Assembly: GCA_030407005.1 (NCBI GenBank)
Contig: JAUDYN010000010.1
Span: forward strand, 868,001 to 932,000
Direction: 5' to 3'
From: Desarmillaria ectypa
Taxonomy: Eukaryota > Basidiomycota > Agaricomycetes > Agaricales > Physalacriaceae
Length of the DNA: 64,000 bases
The notes below the pieces were generated by a model. That model was not told the origin of the DNA and did no database searches. It was given only the letters and a program-made list of their open reading frames with translations. The translations under genes and the position numbers were made by a program. Below, piece after piece: positions 46,884 to 59,106 of the stretch (the first letter of the stretch is position 1; each line of letters starts with the position of its first letter).

Positions 46884-49800
46884 TCACTTGAAAAAACGGC
46901 ATGACTGGGCAATCGCCAGTACTGGCACAAGAGATGCGAATTCACCCAATCCAGCCCATTGCGGTTGCACACGGACCTCAACAAGAAGCCCGGAGCCAAA
47001 GAGCACAGCCAGGACGTTGTACGATAGCGCCCAAGCGAGGCTCAGCACAATACGCCGCCAGGTTAGACGGGATACTGTGATAGTCTGCAGCACGCCCTTC
47101 AAACCACCAGAAAGGATAACAACGTCCGCTGAGTTGATAGCTATAGCTGTTCCCGAAACCAGGGATACGCCAATATTTGCTTGGGCGAGAGCTGCTGTGT
47201 CATTACTCCCATCTCCTACGAACACCACAACATTCTTTTGCTGCGGGGTTCCATGGGGATGAGCATGCGCATGCGCGTGATTCTCGCCATGCTCATGTCC
47301 AGACTCGACATCGTCCTGACCACAGGACGCGCTCCACGAAGTCATACGAACAATATCTCGTTTGTCTTCCGGTAGGCAGTTTCCCTTTGCCTTGACTCCC
47401 TCGACTCCAAGCCGACGACACACTCCGTCTACAGCCTTCTGGTGGTCTCCACTGAGAATGGACACTGTGATTCCCTGTGCTACCAGAGACGACACAACCT
47501 CAGTGCTCTCAGGTCGAAGGTCATCTTCCAATCCGAAGGCGGCAAGGAAGACATGGTCAACCGTTACAGCGAAGACGCTCTTTCCTGCATCCAGCATGTT
47601 GACTACGCAATCGACATCTTGCACCGCACACCAGTCAATGCTTCCTCCGCGAACAATGGAGCCATTCCAGTTGGCTTGGATGCCCTTTCCCACCACGGTT
47701 TCTATGCTATCGAGCTTACCGACTGAATCAGCTCCCAAAGCCAGGTGTCGGGCCACAGCAGCCGAGACAGGGTGCTCTGACCCAGCTACGAGAGCCTTGA
47801 TCAGCCCATCGCCCTCCCCTGCGATCCATATTCCACTGTTTTTGTCAAAAACTGAGTCGACTACTCTCATCTTTCCCGTTGTCAAGGTTCCCGTCTTGTC
47901 AAAGATAACATGGGTAACGGTACGCGCATGCTGGAGAGCAGCAGACGATTTAAAGAGAAGCGAAAACGGTGGCTTCTGCGATGCGTTCCGTGCGTAGAGA
48001 ACGACGAGAGGAACACATAAAGTGAGGGCACATGGACATGATAAGGCTAATACTGCAACAGCGTAGGAGAGACCATCTGCAACTCCTTTGCCTGAGGTCT
48101 CGCGTCTCGCATACTTGATGACTAGCGTCCACACAAGGAACGCGACTGCCGAAACAGTCAGTACAATGGGGATAATGCGCCGTGCAATCATATCCGCTGT
48201 ATCTTGAATAGGAGCCCGAGAGGAGCGCGCTTCAGCAGTTAAACGGCGTAACTCAGCGAGTGAGTTGTCTTGTACGGCTTTCGATAAACGGATGTATAAT
48301 GACTGCGGACTGAGGACTGTTGTTCCTGCAAGAACCGGAGCTCCTGGGCCTTTGGTTATAGGAATGGTCTCCCCAGTAATCAATGACTCGTCGATATCTG
48401 ACATGTTGGCGGAGACAATACCATCACTAGGAATAGTTTCACCCGCATGAACAATGACCGTGTCATCCACTTCTAGCAATGCTGTGTGAACGTCTCGGAT
48501 GCTATCATCGACTTTGGGATCTACCCAATGTGCAACTTCAACGGCGGGTGGCGTGAGACCAACAGAACTTCGTCTGGCTGCATTCCGCGCGCAGACCGAA
48601 ACAAGACGGCCGAGTAGGATCAGCGTGATGAGCAAGGTGCTTGTTTCAAAGAAGCTATCGAGATCGACACGATGCTTCGCAACATTATATCCGTAGCTGA
48701 CGATGGAATAAAGAAATGCAGAGAGGGAAGACAATGAAATCAAAACGTCGGCATCTAGACGATGGTCGATGATAGCCGCGCGTCCTGCGGCGAGGGTGAT
48801 GTGACCAGCACAAAATATCTGGACGAGGGACGCGAGGCAGAGAGCGATACCACCACGAACGGCGAAGTGACTCTCGAAGCCACCAGACCATGCTAAGACT
48901 AGGATCGGAATGGTAAAAATTGCAGATAAGAAGAAGCGCCAGGTCGAGCGACGAAGGTCAAGCGCCGCTGCCTCGTCTATAGCCGCCTCGCCATCGTCTT
49001 CGTTAACCGGTGTCACCGTCCATCCTTGTTCAAGCAGAACGGTATGGATAGCACCCGCAGATGGGTAACGCGCCGCAGATTCAATTGTGAAGCGAACATC
49101 TGTGCGAGAGACCCGCAAAATCTCTTGTTCAGACCCAAAAACAGCCTGGAGAGTGTCCAAGGTGGGGACAGCACTAGTGAAAGAAATGCGGAGGGTACGT
49201 TGGCCATTTCGCAAGCTTGCGATAGTACAAATAAACCCGGTAGCATTTTCCACCTTGCGTCGGATAGTCTCGGGATCGATAGAGCCACTGATGTAGCTAC
49301 AGCTTGCTCGAGCGCTGACAAAGTCCACCTGTGTTCGCTGTCAATGGAGTCATTACTCGCGCTGGAATCGTTATGTACCTTTACGTCCATCACCCCGAGG
49401 CCTTTCAGCGCTCGTTCAACTCTTGGAGAACACGCCGGGCAATCCATTCCAATGACCATGAGAGTGAGAACCCTTTCCTTCCCATCTTGCTCGTCGGGTG
49501 ACGTGTTGTCGATGGAAGCAAAATTAAGATGCTCTCGGTCAATTCCAGTGCAACACGGCACTCTTTTAGCTTTCCACAAAAGTTTGGACCGTCTTCCTCT
49601 TCTTATTGGGCTCGTGCAACATGCGGCTCCGCAGCACCGACGTCCTCGAGCTTTTATACAGCAGCAGTCAGCACACTAGGCAGATTATAACGATCTAAAT
49701 CGACAACTTACTAGCACGAGTCGGTAAACCTTGCAATTCAATCGAGCCTCCTCTGGCGACAATCGTCGGTTTCTCATCAATATCGTCACCCAAACAACAC

Positions 49801-50033
49801 GAGCATAATTGTTCATCCCCTTGAGCAGGCGCTTCAGTTTGCTCACTCGAATCCGGAGGCTTTTCAGCGCAACAATTATCGGAACATGACTTAGGATCTG
49901 CGCCACTTGGGGTTACAGCTGCACGATAATGAAATGAGTCATCACCGTTGCGGGTACCACCACAGTCAGGAGCCAGAGGGGTACCACCACAGTCGTGGGA
50001 ACCACAATAGCTGCTGACGTCTGTGCTAGCCAT
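46884..50033 (-). CDS. P1B-type heavy-metal (copper) transporting ATPase
   Basis: Membrane pump that exports or sequesters heavy metal ions, by motif most likely Cu(+). Three exons: 49712-50033, 49379-49650, 46884-49328, giving 1012 aa. The N-terminus is cysteine-rich with several CC pairs (CCAEK, CSCC, RRCCGAACC, VPCC). A metal-binding domain has GMDCPACSP, and a second, degenerate one follows. The actuator has SLITGETIP, the transmembrane metal site is LSCPCALTL, the phosphorylated Asp is in FDKTGTLT, then SEHPVSA and GDGSNDTAAL. A His-rich insertion (HEHGENHAHAHAHPHG) sits in the ATP-binding domain just before the hinge motif. The start ATG precedes ASTDVSSYCG. Resembles fungal Crp1/CrpA-type detoxification pumps rather than Golgi Ccc2. 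A dead copy lies just downstream. Confidence 0.93.
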
Positions 50034-50382
50034 GAGATCGAAAATTACCGAGTTCGAAAACGAGACGAAATGAAGAATCCAAGCAACGAGAAGGGCTGAC
50101 GAGGCGGCGGTAGAAGTGAGGCTGCAATCTGATAACGCACGTGGTGTTTTAGGCGGAGTCGGCTGCTTTCGAATTTTGAAGGGTATAACTGGGAAAAGTT
50201 CGCTGACTTTTTCAGTTGGGCAACCAGACAATTCAACGACGATTAAGCTGATGTTTTAGACGCAAGGTAGAGTCAGAAGAATAGTCATCCGAAAGTTATT
50301 TGCAAAAAGTATGTGCTGATGTTGCGCACAAGAGGAGGTAACCGTCGACGAAGTCTGAAAGAAAGTCTATACCCTGGGCGTC
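50034..50382. other. intergenic, ATPase promoter
   Basis: Spacer between two minus-strand genes; expected promoter of the ATPase. No gene seen. Confidence 0.5.
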
Positions 50383-51684
50383 TTATGATATGAGATGATA
50401 AACCAGCTTCTCCCCAGAAATAGGCTTCATCCAGGGCTTTGAACTACTTTCAACAGCGTTCTTTCCTCTATCTGCAACCTTGCTGGATCCCAAAAGAGCG
50501 AAACCTTCCGCAACCATACTCTCCAGTCCACCCGGCATAACGCGAACAGGGTTCGGCTGGATAGGCAATTTCTGCCCATCTTTCCCCAAGAAAGAAAAGA
50601 AAGCGACAGTGAACGCCCGCCATTCACGAGATTCCGGGAGAATCTCCTCATTATAGAGAATCTCATGACCAAGACCTGACCACGCAGCACTATACAGAGG
50701 CGTGACACCTGCTCGAATGCCATCTTTGTTCCATGCCGCCTTTCGAATGACGGCGATCATTCCACCCCCTTCCCTAAACGTCTGGGATGTGTGTGCAGTC
50801 GTATCGTCCTCTGATATACAGTCAAAGGCATGCGTGATTCCGCCAGAAACGTCTCGAACGTCGTCGATCCATGTAGGAGAATGGTAATCAAATACAGCTT
50901 CGACACCAAGTGAAAGCAGCTTAGCATGGTTCTTTGGGCTAGCTGTAGCAAAGATACGATAGGTCTGCCTACCCGCAGAATGCAATAGCTTGATCAACTC
51001 GATGGCATAGAGACCAATAGACGTTGCTGCAGAGTAAATCAGGATCGTAGGGAAAGAGACTGCTTCAGGAGGAAACGATAAAGGGCTTGGGAATGGTGCA
51101 TTGATTCTGAGACGAATAAATAGAGCCTGTTTCATCGAGGTCAGTTTGCAATGATTATATAGAAGAAAAGAGTAGTATTACTTGTGCGGCGGTTAAGGAA
51201 CCTAGAGGTAGCGTTGCAGCTTGGTCGTAAGAGATGGAACTGGGGATACAAATAGCTAAATCTGCTTCGAGGATAGCGTATTCTGCGAAACCCCCAGGTC
51301 GAACATTGCCGGACGTCGCTGAAGAGAGTTAAAACTTATGAACAAGGTGCATATATGCTGAGGTGCTGCATACCTCCTTGGAGAAGTCCAGCCACTCTGT
51401 CACCTACACGCCACTGGGCGGCTTCTGATCCAACTTTGTCGACGATACCGGCAATATCGCTGCCCACGACGCGACCAAACACTTTGTCAACAGGATGCGC
51501 AACGTAGAGCGCGTCAACTGGGTTGAGTGCAACAGAGTGAACCTTGACCCTGTATACCTCATGAGGCTATAATATTGATAAGATCTTGAGAGCCAGCATA
51601 CCTTATTTCGGTAGGACCAGGTTCTGGAATCGGCAGCTCGACGACAAGAGCGGTCCTTTCCGGTGCAGTTGTGAGGGCCCTCAT
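50383..51684 (-). CDS. MDR-family enoyl reductase-like (ToxD-like) oxidoreductase
   Basis: Zinc-independent NADPH oxidoreductase of the medium-chain dehydrogenase/reductase superfamily. Four exons: 51602-51684, 51374-51549, 51182-51318, 50383-51126, giving 379 aa. The N-terminal GroES-like part has VHSVALNPVDALYV, VVGSDIAGIV and WRVGDRVAGLLQGG. The cofactor domain begins at LIYSAATSIGLYAIEL, with the variant SxATSxG in place of AxxGVG that is usual in ToxD-like proteins. It continues with GVEAVFDYHSPTW and HAFDCIS. Fungal homologues act as trans-enoyl reductases beside polyketide synthases, but no such synthase is in this window. Substrate unknown. Confidence 0.88.
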
Positions 51685-52104
51685 GATGACGCAGGCCTTC
51701 AATATCGCCCTTGCTTCAATATTTGGGCGAAGCGGCTGATATTTAGCCCTAAGTTGCTTAGAAATAGCTCGTATTACATAGGGTAAGCGCTCACTAATGC
51801 AGTTAAATTAGAAATATCCTGTGAAACTTGAGATAATGAGCGAGTATTGAACCATTGGAGGTTTCTGGATCGCCACATATGACTCCTGAAATGGAAGAAA
51901 AGAGAAACATAGAAATGATAGCAAGAAGACGGTGGTGGTGAACGTCAAAGCGGCTAATTTTGTGCAAACCGTGAAATTCAAACAATAGCACAGCCACCAA
52001 TCCCCACTTCAGTCGTTGTCATTCCACGTTCGCGAGGAACTACTTATCATGCCATCATGTCAGTCCCTTTTCTCGACCTCTGACCTACGGCCGACGTTTT
52101 ACAG
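51685..52104. promoter_or_regulatory. divergent promoter region (MDR enzyme / proline-rich protein)
   Basis: Spacer between two divergent genes. It should also hold the unidentified first exon of the proline-rich gene (an ATG at 52057 reads MSVPFLDL before a stop). No clear TATA box. Confidence 0.4.
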
Positions 52105-52629
52105 TTGCCGAGTTGAAGGAAAGGGCATCAAAGGTCAAGGATGCTAGTGTAACCAAAATACAGAATACACGGGATAGGCACTCTAGGTATGACTGCACTT
52201 CTTATCTTTCGGCTGGGTATTGACAGAGAAACCAGTGTACCTCTCAAGAAAACGAATTGGGACCCATATAATAAGCAACCTCCTCCACCGCCACCTGCTC
52301 CACGTACTAGTATTTCAGCTCGCCCATCGATATCTCCTCCACCTTCTCGTTCGTCGATATCTCCACCTTCACAGGCCCCAGGGCGAGGAACGCCACCACC
52401 ACCTATCAAGCGCTTAACACGACCGCCTATTCACAGTACTCCAACGGGTTCATCATCGTCCAGCGTTCCCTCGTTGCCTCCTCGAGGATCTCCGGCACCG
52501 TCATATCGGTCTGCTTCTGCTGAACCGGAGATTGATTGGTCAAATCTTTCGCCGGAAGATAAGCAAGTCTTCTTCAGATGGCTGGATGAGTTTTTCGAGA
52601 GATCGTACGGTATTTCCCCGCCATCCTAG
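52105..52629 (+). CDS. small proline-rich protein with conserved acidic C-terminus
   Basis: Function unknown. Exons 52105-52186 and 52227-52629 are separated by a 40-nt intron (gtatga...gacag). The first codes for a coiled, basic segment (ELKERASKVKDASVTKIQNT), the second for SVPLKKTNWDPYNK, a long Pro/Ser region with polyproline runs, and a compact end EIDWSNLSPEDKQVFFRWLDEFF. The DWSNLSPEDK..FF.WLDEFF block and the TSVP..KTNWDPY block look conserved rather than random. The polyproline suggests SH3- or actin-related partners (inferred). The true start was not resolved: an in-frame ATG at 52189 lies within the proposed intron, and a first exon near 52057 could not be spliced. Confidence 0.6.
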
Positions 52630-53262
52630 GTGGGTTTACTTTCTCTTTTGGATTATCAGTTACCTAGGTTAATGTACCCCAGTGGGGTCGTCTTGTTTGA
52701 ACTTGGGTAAGCGCGCGTATTGACTGAAATCAGATGGTCAGTTCCTTCTGTTCTACATTTAAAGATGTCGCTCACTCGCCTCAGTATCACCTTCTTGTAA
52801 ACCTTTAATGAATATACCTTAACACCAAAGAGCACCTTGCTCGTGCCAGGTATGGCATGTCATGGCTCATACGGCGTACTGAACAGAAGCTAGAACACGC
52901 CGAACCTGATTTCTTTATTTAAGACAGTGAGAAAGGATCACGGTGCCCGTCAACATCCTCTACATCGCTGCCCTCTTGACCACCCGGCCGTACTTGGCGA
53001 GATTTTCTGTGCTTTCTGCTCTTGGCATGAAGGTGTCCGGCCTCAGAGAAATTCATTTCCTCTCCTCGCGCTAAAACTGCTGACGCTATCGGGCCGGTGG
53101 CGCTCCTAATAGAAGTCAGTAACAGATAAGTACATGACTGACCATCACGAAGTTACGCGACATGGGACTGACCGTGCGTCTTGTCGGCAGTCAACGTCAT
53201 CGCTCCTATAAAACATCCATAGAGAGCAATAAATAAACATAGCTTGTCTTGCTACTACTACA
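52630..53262. other. intergenic, upstream of aldo/keto reductase 2
   Basis: No gene supported. A TATA element lies near its right end. Confidence 0.5.
53204..53214 (+). promoter_or_regulatory. TATA box of aldo/keto reductase 2
   Basis: CTATAAAAC about 55 bp upstream of the ATG at 53263. Confidence 0.5.
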
Positions 53263-54526
53263 ATGTCGCCTGTACTTGAACGAAAGATTGGTAACACATC
53301 CGTACCCGCCATTGGCTTTGGGGCAATGGGAATCAGTGTCGGGTACGGTACCGTCGAACCAGACGAAGAGCGATTCAAGGTATCTACTCCATCCAATATT
53401 CGTTCCATAGGCCTTCATTACATTCATAGGTGCTAGACGCTGCATTCGAAGCGGGATGCACGTTCTGGGATACCGCCGATGTGTATTTCGATTCAGAGGA
53501 CCTCATCGGGAAATGGTATGAAGTAGCTTCGTCGATCTCGAGTTTTTTAATTCTGAGCGGACACATGTAGGTTCAAACGTAATCCTGGAAAACGCGATTC
53601 TATTTTCCTTGCCACGAAATTCGGATGCACCATGCAAGGTACTCATGGTGACCCTGACTACGTCAAGCAACAGTGCCACAAGTCGCTGAAGAGGCTCGGT
53701 GTGGATTACATCGACTTGTACTACCAGCACCGGTAGGTAATTTCCTGGCCGATTGGAAACGGCTTATCAATGAATTACAGGGTCGATCCTAACACTCCCA
53801 TCGAGAAGACAGTAGAGGCCATGGCCGAACTTGTCAAGTAAGTTTGTCCTTTTTAATAGAGTTCGCTAATCCTCATGATCGACATAGAGAAGGAAAAGTC
53901 AAGTATCTCGGTCTCTCAGACTGTACCGCGTCTGGTCTCCGTCGCGCACACGCAATCCACCCCATATCTGCCCTCCAAATTGAATATTCTCCCTTCATTC
54001 TTGACGTCGAAAACCCACCCCTCGAGCTCATCCAAACTGCTCGCGAGCTCGGAGTCAAGATCGTCGCCTACTCTCCGCTCGGCCATGGACTTCTCACAGG
54101 CCAAATCCGCTCTCGAGACGACCTGGAACCGACTGATTTCCGCTTGACGGTGCCCAAGTTCAAAGCAGAGAACTTTCCCAAAATTCTGTCGCTTGTAGAC
54201 AGGATCGGTGATGTAGCGAAGAAGCACAATGCGACGTCAGGACAGGCTGCACTCGCTTGGATTCTGGCGCAGGGGGAGGATTTCTTCGTCATTCCTGGTA
54301 CGAAGAAGATCAAGGTTAGTTTCATCTTTGTTCACTGGTAGTGTTACGGCTCATTATTCGACACGATTAGTACCTGAAAGAAAACCTTGGTGCTGGGTCG
54401 CTCAAACTGACACCAGAAGAGACCGCGGAGATCCGACAGATTGCTGAAGAAACAGAGATTCCGGGAGAACGATATGGTCCGGGATTCATTGAGCTGACAT
54501 ACGTCGAGAGCCCGGCATTGAAGTGA
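53263..54526 (+). CDS. aldo/keto reductase 2 (yakc/AKR13-like)
   Basis: Paralogue of the reductase at 15.7-17.1 kb, roughly two-thirds identical by eye. Six exons: 53263-53379, 53430-53515, 53571-53732, 53781-53837, 53888-54314, 54371-54526, giving 334 aa. Catalytic Asp/Tyr in [11 protein letters not shown], Lys in FLATKFG, His in LYYQHR; VIPGTKK binds the cofactor phosphate. All introns are GT/AG. Five intron positions are shared with paralogue 1, which has two more. Same predicted role: NADPH-dependent reduction of aldehydes or ketones. Confidence 0.92.
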
Positions 54527-55103
54527 CCCTGTGGGCTTCTGCAGACAAAGGACTTCTGTATTACTCCTCGACGATCGCGTCTTTAACTTATACCTCTTAT
54601 CCAAGATTTCCTATTCAACCAAGCAGGCTATCCTCCATCCACTTCTAACGTAGCAACGATCGGATCGAGGCCGTTGTTATTCAAGAGGAGGAGGAAGTGA
54701 ACGCACCTGTACCTATCGAAGAATGGATTCCACAGCTCCAATCACCCACCTGTGTCTTTGATGATCTTCTCACCGACCTCGAATCCTGTCAAGTTACTTT
54801 GGTAGAGTACATTCGGGCCGGCGGTAACGGCATAATTCAAGACGACAAGAGTGATATCCGAGGCCGAAGGAGAGTCTGAAGTCGAGGGTGTCTCTGGTCA
54901 GTCTTTTCTCTTTAGAAGGGTACCTTATAATGAACGTCATTCCAGCCGTGGCAAGGGGAAGGTTATTGAGTTATGGCAAAACAAAATTGGCGGTCATGTT
55001 ATGATCTCTGACAAAATCGAATCACTCGTCAGCGAGGAGAGGTACAAGGTCGTCCAGTCTTTCCAGCCTCTACCAGGAAACTGAATATCATCGACTGCTT
55101 TAG
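54527..55103. other. no supported gene
   Basis: Frames at 54697-54879 and 54851-55084 are protein-like but short, overlapping and without a recognised family. They may be remnants connected with the truncated Tvp38 copy that starts at 55104. Confidence 0.4.
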
Positions 55104-56190
55104 TCACAACTGCTGTCTTTTCCACGTGTGGAATGGGAATCATCGTCTTTTGTATTGCGACGATTTTGTCACTGCCTAGACATTTATCAATGTGTACCTC
55201 GGGGTCATTCCAGAACAATCAGCGACAGGTACTCCAAAGTTTGTTCATCCCCGTTGTTGAGTCTAATTACATAGGCGAGAGTGACCCCAAGTCCCGGGTG
55301 GTATCTGATGTCGTTCTGGTCCTCTTAGTCCTGATTACTGTCGCTACTATGCGGTATATTCTCCACCGGATAAACCTGAAGTCATTTATGCGCGAAGTAA
55401 AGTCAGGTGGGTCATGCATGCTGATATTTCGAACCTTCACTGACCCGGGAATGGTCAGACAAAATTGCAAGAGCCGACATACCTTACAATCGGTCGGATG
55501 TCTTTGATGCCTCCACTTCTGATGTCAACATCCCCTTGACTCCAAGGACTGCTAGACACGCTGAACGCGGCGAGCTGTACCCGTTCTTTCAACCGTACCA
55601 GTACGGCTCACACATTGGTGCTTGGCCTACCAGTGTCATTTATGCACCGACGCCCAAAACTCCGAACTACGAATATAAGCCAACCAACAACTACGGCTAC
55701 TCAAAATCTTTGGAATATCTGGACGATGCTTCCTCTTCTGGACATTCGTCTCACACTCACACCGTGTCAAGACCGAGTGTTGACGACGTGAGTTGGGAGA
55801 CTGGTCGGTATGGACCGCCTGGGATATCGACGCTGCCGACTAATACGTCCCGGCATCACCAATCCTCTCCCCAGATAGTACCGCAGGATATGCATCTACC
55901 TGTATCTCTTCACCTGCCTTCACCTCACGAGGTGCGACATACTGCCGCTGGAAGGAAGCATCAGAAGCATCCACTGTCATGGACATCCCTGGTGGATCTG
56001 ATGCACGTTGGGTGCGGTTATCGCCTCCACCAGGATACACGACGACTGCACAATGACGATGATAGATATTGTACATAGCTTTTATTTACTGGTTGTACTC
56101 TATACCTCTAGGTTTATTTATGTCTCTTGCTCTCATTATTATTACTGGACCTGTCCACTGTAAAGGTCCAGCGACATATGCGTGGCTTTA
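55104..56190 (+). pseudogene. 3'-truncated duplicate of the Tvp38-like gene
   Basis: Copy of the last three exons and 3' flank of the gene at 56846-58818. Similarity begins exactly at the splice acceptor of exon 6 (AG at 55102-55103) and runs into the 3' UTR near 56190. It keeps FSTCGMGIIVFCIA, DVNIPLTPR and YAPTPKTPNYEYKPTNNYG. A one-base deletion breaks the frame in the LPKQFIAVY block, and a deletion with frame change follows EVRH, giving a different C-terminus. The five upstream exons, including most of the VTT domain, are absent. Identity of the tail is high, so the duplication is fairly recent. Confidence 0.88.
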
Positions 56191-56845
56191 GCCTGAGACC
56201 CTCAAGGATACAGAGAGACGAGTTCTTTTCATTCCATCCGTGCTGATCAGAACAAACGAGTCGATTGTTAAGCGCTGAGCCACCATGAGGCAGCAGTGCT
56301 CCTGCCTTTGTCCTACGTAGTTCAAGCCGGCCTTGAGACCCGCGTGCGAATCAGTGGCAGTGAGGCGACGTTGAGGCGCTGCAAGTTAAGGATTTCAGCG
56401 CCAGGGAAGAAATTGAATACTTGGGTATATGTACCCTCATGAACATTCCTAACCAGATGATAGACGAAAAAGACATGAAGGCGCAGGTTGCCGACAAGAA
56501 TACAACATTCACTCCTGTGGCTCCAGCGCCAAGAATCCTGTGCGCGGTTGTAAATCCGACGGTCCGATGGATCAGGCTAAGACACAGCCGATGAAACTAG
56601 AATAAGAGAAATATACAGCAAGGACAATAACGAATGGGGCCGGTAGTGATGGTCTCAAGGAGAGCAACGCCGCAGGACTGCACTGCAATTATTTCTTGCC
56701 TCTTACAGTCACTGGCGATACACTCCCTCCGCTATAGCTCGACATTCACCCGGAAACAGAGTTCTCACCTTCATACAAGCGTTCTCGGACAAACGGTGGC
56801 CAGCATCTTTGACAGAGAATCCCAGCAAATCAATTAACTGTACAC
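56191..56845. other. intergenic, upstream of the Tvp38-like gene
   Basis: No supported gene; should hold the promoter. The frame at 56634-56837 has no motif. Confidence 0.5.
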
Positions 56846-58818
56846 ATGGACCCATCTAATAGTGCTGCGCAGTACGACGAGCACCCACGACACCGATACC
56901 CTCAAGAAGAACCTTGGAATAATAGCCCTGCTCCCAGTCCACATCCTTACCCGCCAGCTCCTTCACAGGCACCATACATCTCAGCGAATTCATCTGTCAC
57001 GTTTGTAAATGGCGATCTCCCTAATAACGGCAACAGGGTACCGCGGGACATTACACGGACGCCGAGTCCCACGCCTAGCGAGGCGAAGGAGTTGAAGACT
57101 GGCGTGCTCAGCTGGGAGGTCGTAGGAAAGTGGCGATTCTGGATTCGAAGAGAATGGTTATGTGCGTTGCCATCTTTCATCAAAGATTCATTTCTTACGA
57201 TGAGTTTAGGGTATTATGTCGCGCTGGTCATTATCCTCGTCCTGACAGCTCTCATGACGCTGTACCACAAACAAATTGTTGATTGGCTTACGCCTGTTAC
57301 ACGCTGGTTACACGAGTGCGTGTTTTTTTCCCCTGCGCTCCGTTCACGTTTTGACATTTTCTGTTAGTCTAAAATTTGGGTGGCTCGTTCCTATTGGAAT
57401 ACTATTTGTTATTTCATTTCCTCCTGTAATTCACCTTGCGCTATCATATTGTTCACTACTCATATACCCACCTAGCTTTTCGGCCACGAAATTGTCGCCA
57501 TACTCTGCGGTCTCGTCTGGGGTCTATGGATTGGATTCGGCATCGTTGCTGCAGGGACATTCATTGGTGAAGTTGGCAATTTCTAGTATGTGGACTTTAC
57601 TTCGTGTGTCTACCGCCACCCACCTCGTTTCAGCGCCTTCAAGTACTGCTGTCGTGCTCGTGGCGAGAAACTCGAACGCACAAAGATTACATATGCCTGT
57701 CTGGCAAAGGTCGTTCGAGATGGCGGTTTCAAGATCGCTTTGATAGCGCGTCTGAGTGCAATTCCAGGACATTGCAAGTTCCTCCTCGTTTCTGCTACTG
57801 CCCTTTGCTAACGTCCTTGTTCAGTCACAACTGCTATCTTTTCCACATGTGGAATGGGAATCATCGTCTTTTGTATTGCGGCGATTTTGTCGCTACCTAA
57901 ACAGTTTATCGCTGTGTACCTGGGGGTCATTTTGGAACAATCATCGACAGGTGCTCCAAAGTTTGTTCTTCTATCGTTGTTGTGTCTAACCAAGTCTAGG
58001 CACGACTGATACGAAATCCCGGATAATATCTGATGTCGTTCTGGCCATCACAGTCCTGATCACCATCGCCGCTATGTGGTATATTTACCACCAGATGGAT
58101 AAGGTGAAACCCGAAGTCATTTATGCACGAAGGAAAGCCAGGTGGGTTACGCATACCGATATTCTGAAGCTTCACTGACCTGGAAACGATCAGACAAGCG
58201 AAACTAGCACGAGCCAACCTTCCCTACAACCAGTCGGACGTCTTTGACGCCTCCACCTCTGATGTCAACATCCCCTTGACTCCAAGGGCTGCCAGACACG
58301 CCGAACGCGGCGAGTTATACCCATTCTCCCAATCGTACCAGCACGGCTCGTACACTGGTGCTGGGCCTACCAGTGTCATTTATGCACCGACGCCCAAAAC
58401 TCCGAACTACGAATATAAGCCAACTAACAACTACGGCTACTCAAAATCTTCAGAATATCTGGACGATGCTTCTTCTTCTGGACATTCGTCTCACACTCAC
58501 ACCGTGTCAAGACCGAGTGTTGACGACGTGAGTTGGGAGACTGGTCGGTATGGACCGCCTGGGATATCGACGCTGCCGACTGATACGTCCCGGCATCACC
58601 AATCCTCTCCCCAGGTAGCACCGCAGGATGTGCATCTACCTGTGTCTCCTCACCTGCCTTCGCCTTACGAGGTGCGACATGTGGGAGAGCCCACAGGGAC
58701 GTCATATCACACTGCGGTAGCGTCAGAAGCATCTACTGTCATGGATATCCCTGGTGAATTCGATGCGAGTCGGGTGCGGTCACCGCCTCCGCCGAGTTAT
58801 ACGACAACTGCACGATGA
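56846..58818 (+). CDS. TVP38: Tvp38/TMEM64 (VTT domain) Golgi membrane protein
   Basis: Late-Golgi or ER membrane protein of the DedA/VTT superfamily, linked in yeast to vesicle traffic. Eight exons: 56846-57161, 57210-57315, 57368-57425, 57476-57585, 57634-57773, 57825-57950, 58000-58141, 58194-58818, giving 540 aa. A disordered Pro-rich N-terminus (~90 aa) is followed by the first helix (YYVALVIILVLTAL). The VTT core has FGHEIVAILCGLVWGLWIGF, AAGTFIGEVGNFYAFKYC, RDGGFKIALIARLSAIPGHFTT and STCGMGI. Two more helices and a ~200-aa Ser/Pro/Tyr-rich cytosolic tail follow. Intron 5 has a classical GC donor (CATT|GCAAGT). A broken 3' copy lies directly upstream. Confidence 0.9.
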
Positions 58819-59106
58819 CGATGGTGGATGTAATATTGTACATATTGTACCTACTGGTTGGACTTTATACCCCTGGTTTCATTTGTGTCTCTTACCCTCG
58901 TTACTATTATCGGACCTGTCCACTGTAAATGTACAGCGACATATACATGGTTTTCATGTACTTATCTAAATAATAAAGGAAGAAAGTCGGGAAATGAGGC
59001 TCTGGGAAAGTGCGTGATTATAACGCATCAAGGATATAGTACGGTACGCCACCAAATAATGTACAGTCGAAGAATGCTGGTAAGGGATACACAGAGAGAA
59101 ACAGAA

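Noticed and set aside
47362..47997. Plus-strand 211-codon frame antisense to the ATPase
   Set aside because: A shadow of the strongly coding minus-strand ATPase; composition mirrors it.
52189..52629. Start of the proline-rich protein at ATG 52189 without the intron
   Set aside because: Possible, but the upstream exon carries a conserved-looking coiled segment and the 40-nt intron has good splice sites, so the spliced form is preferred; kept as an alternative.
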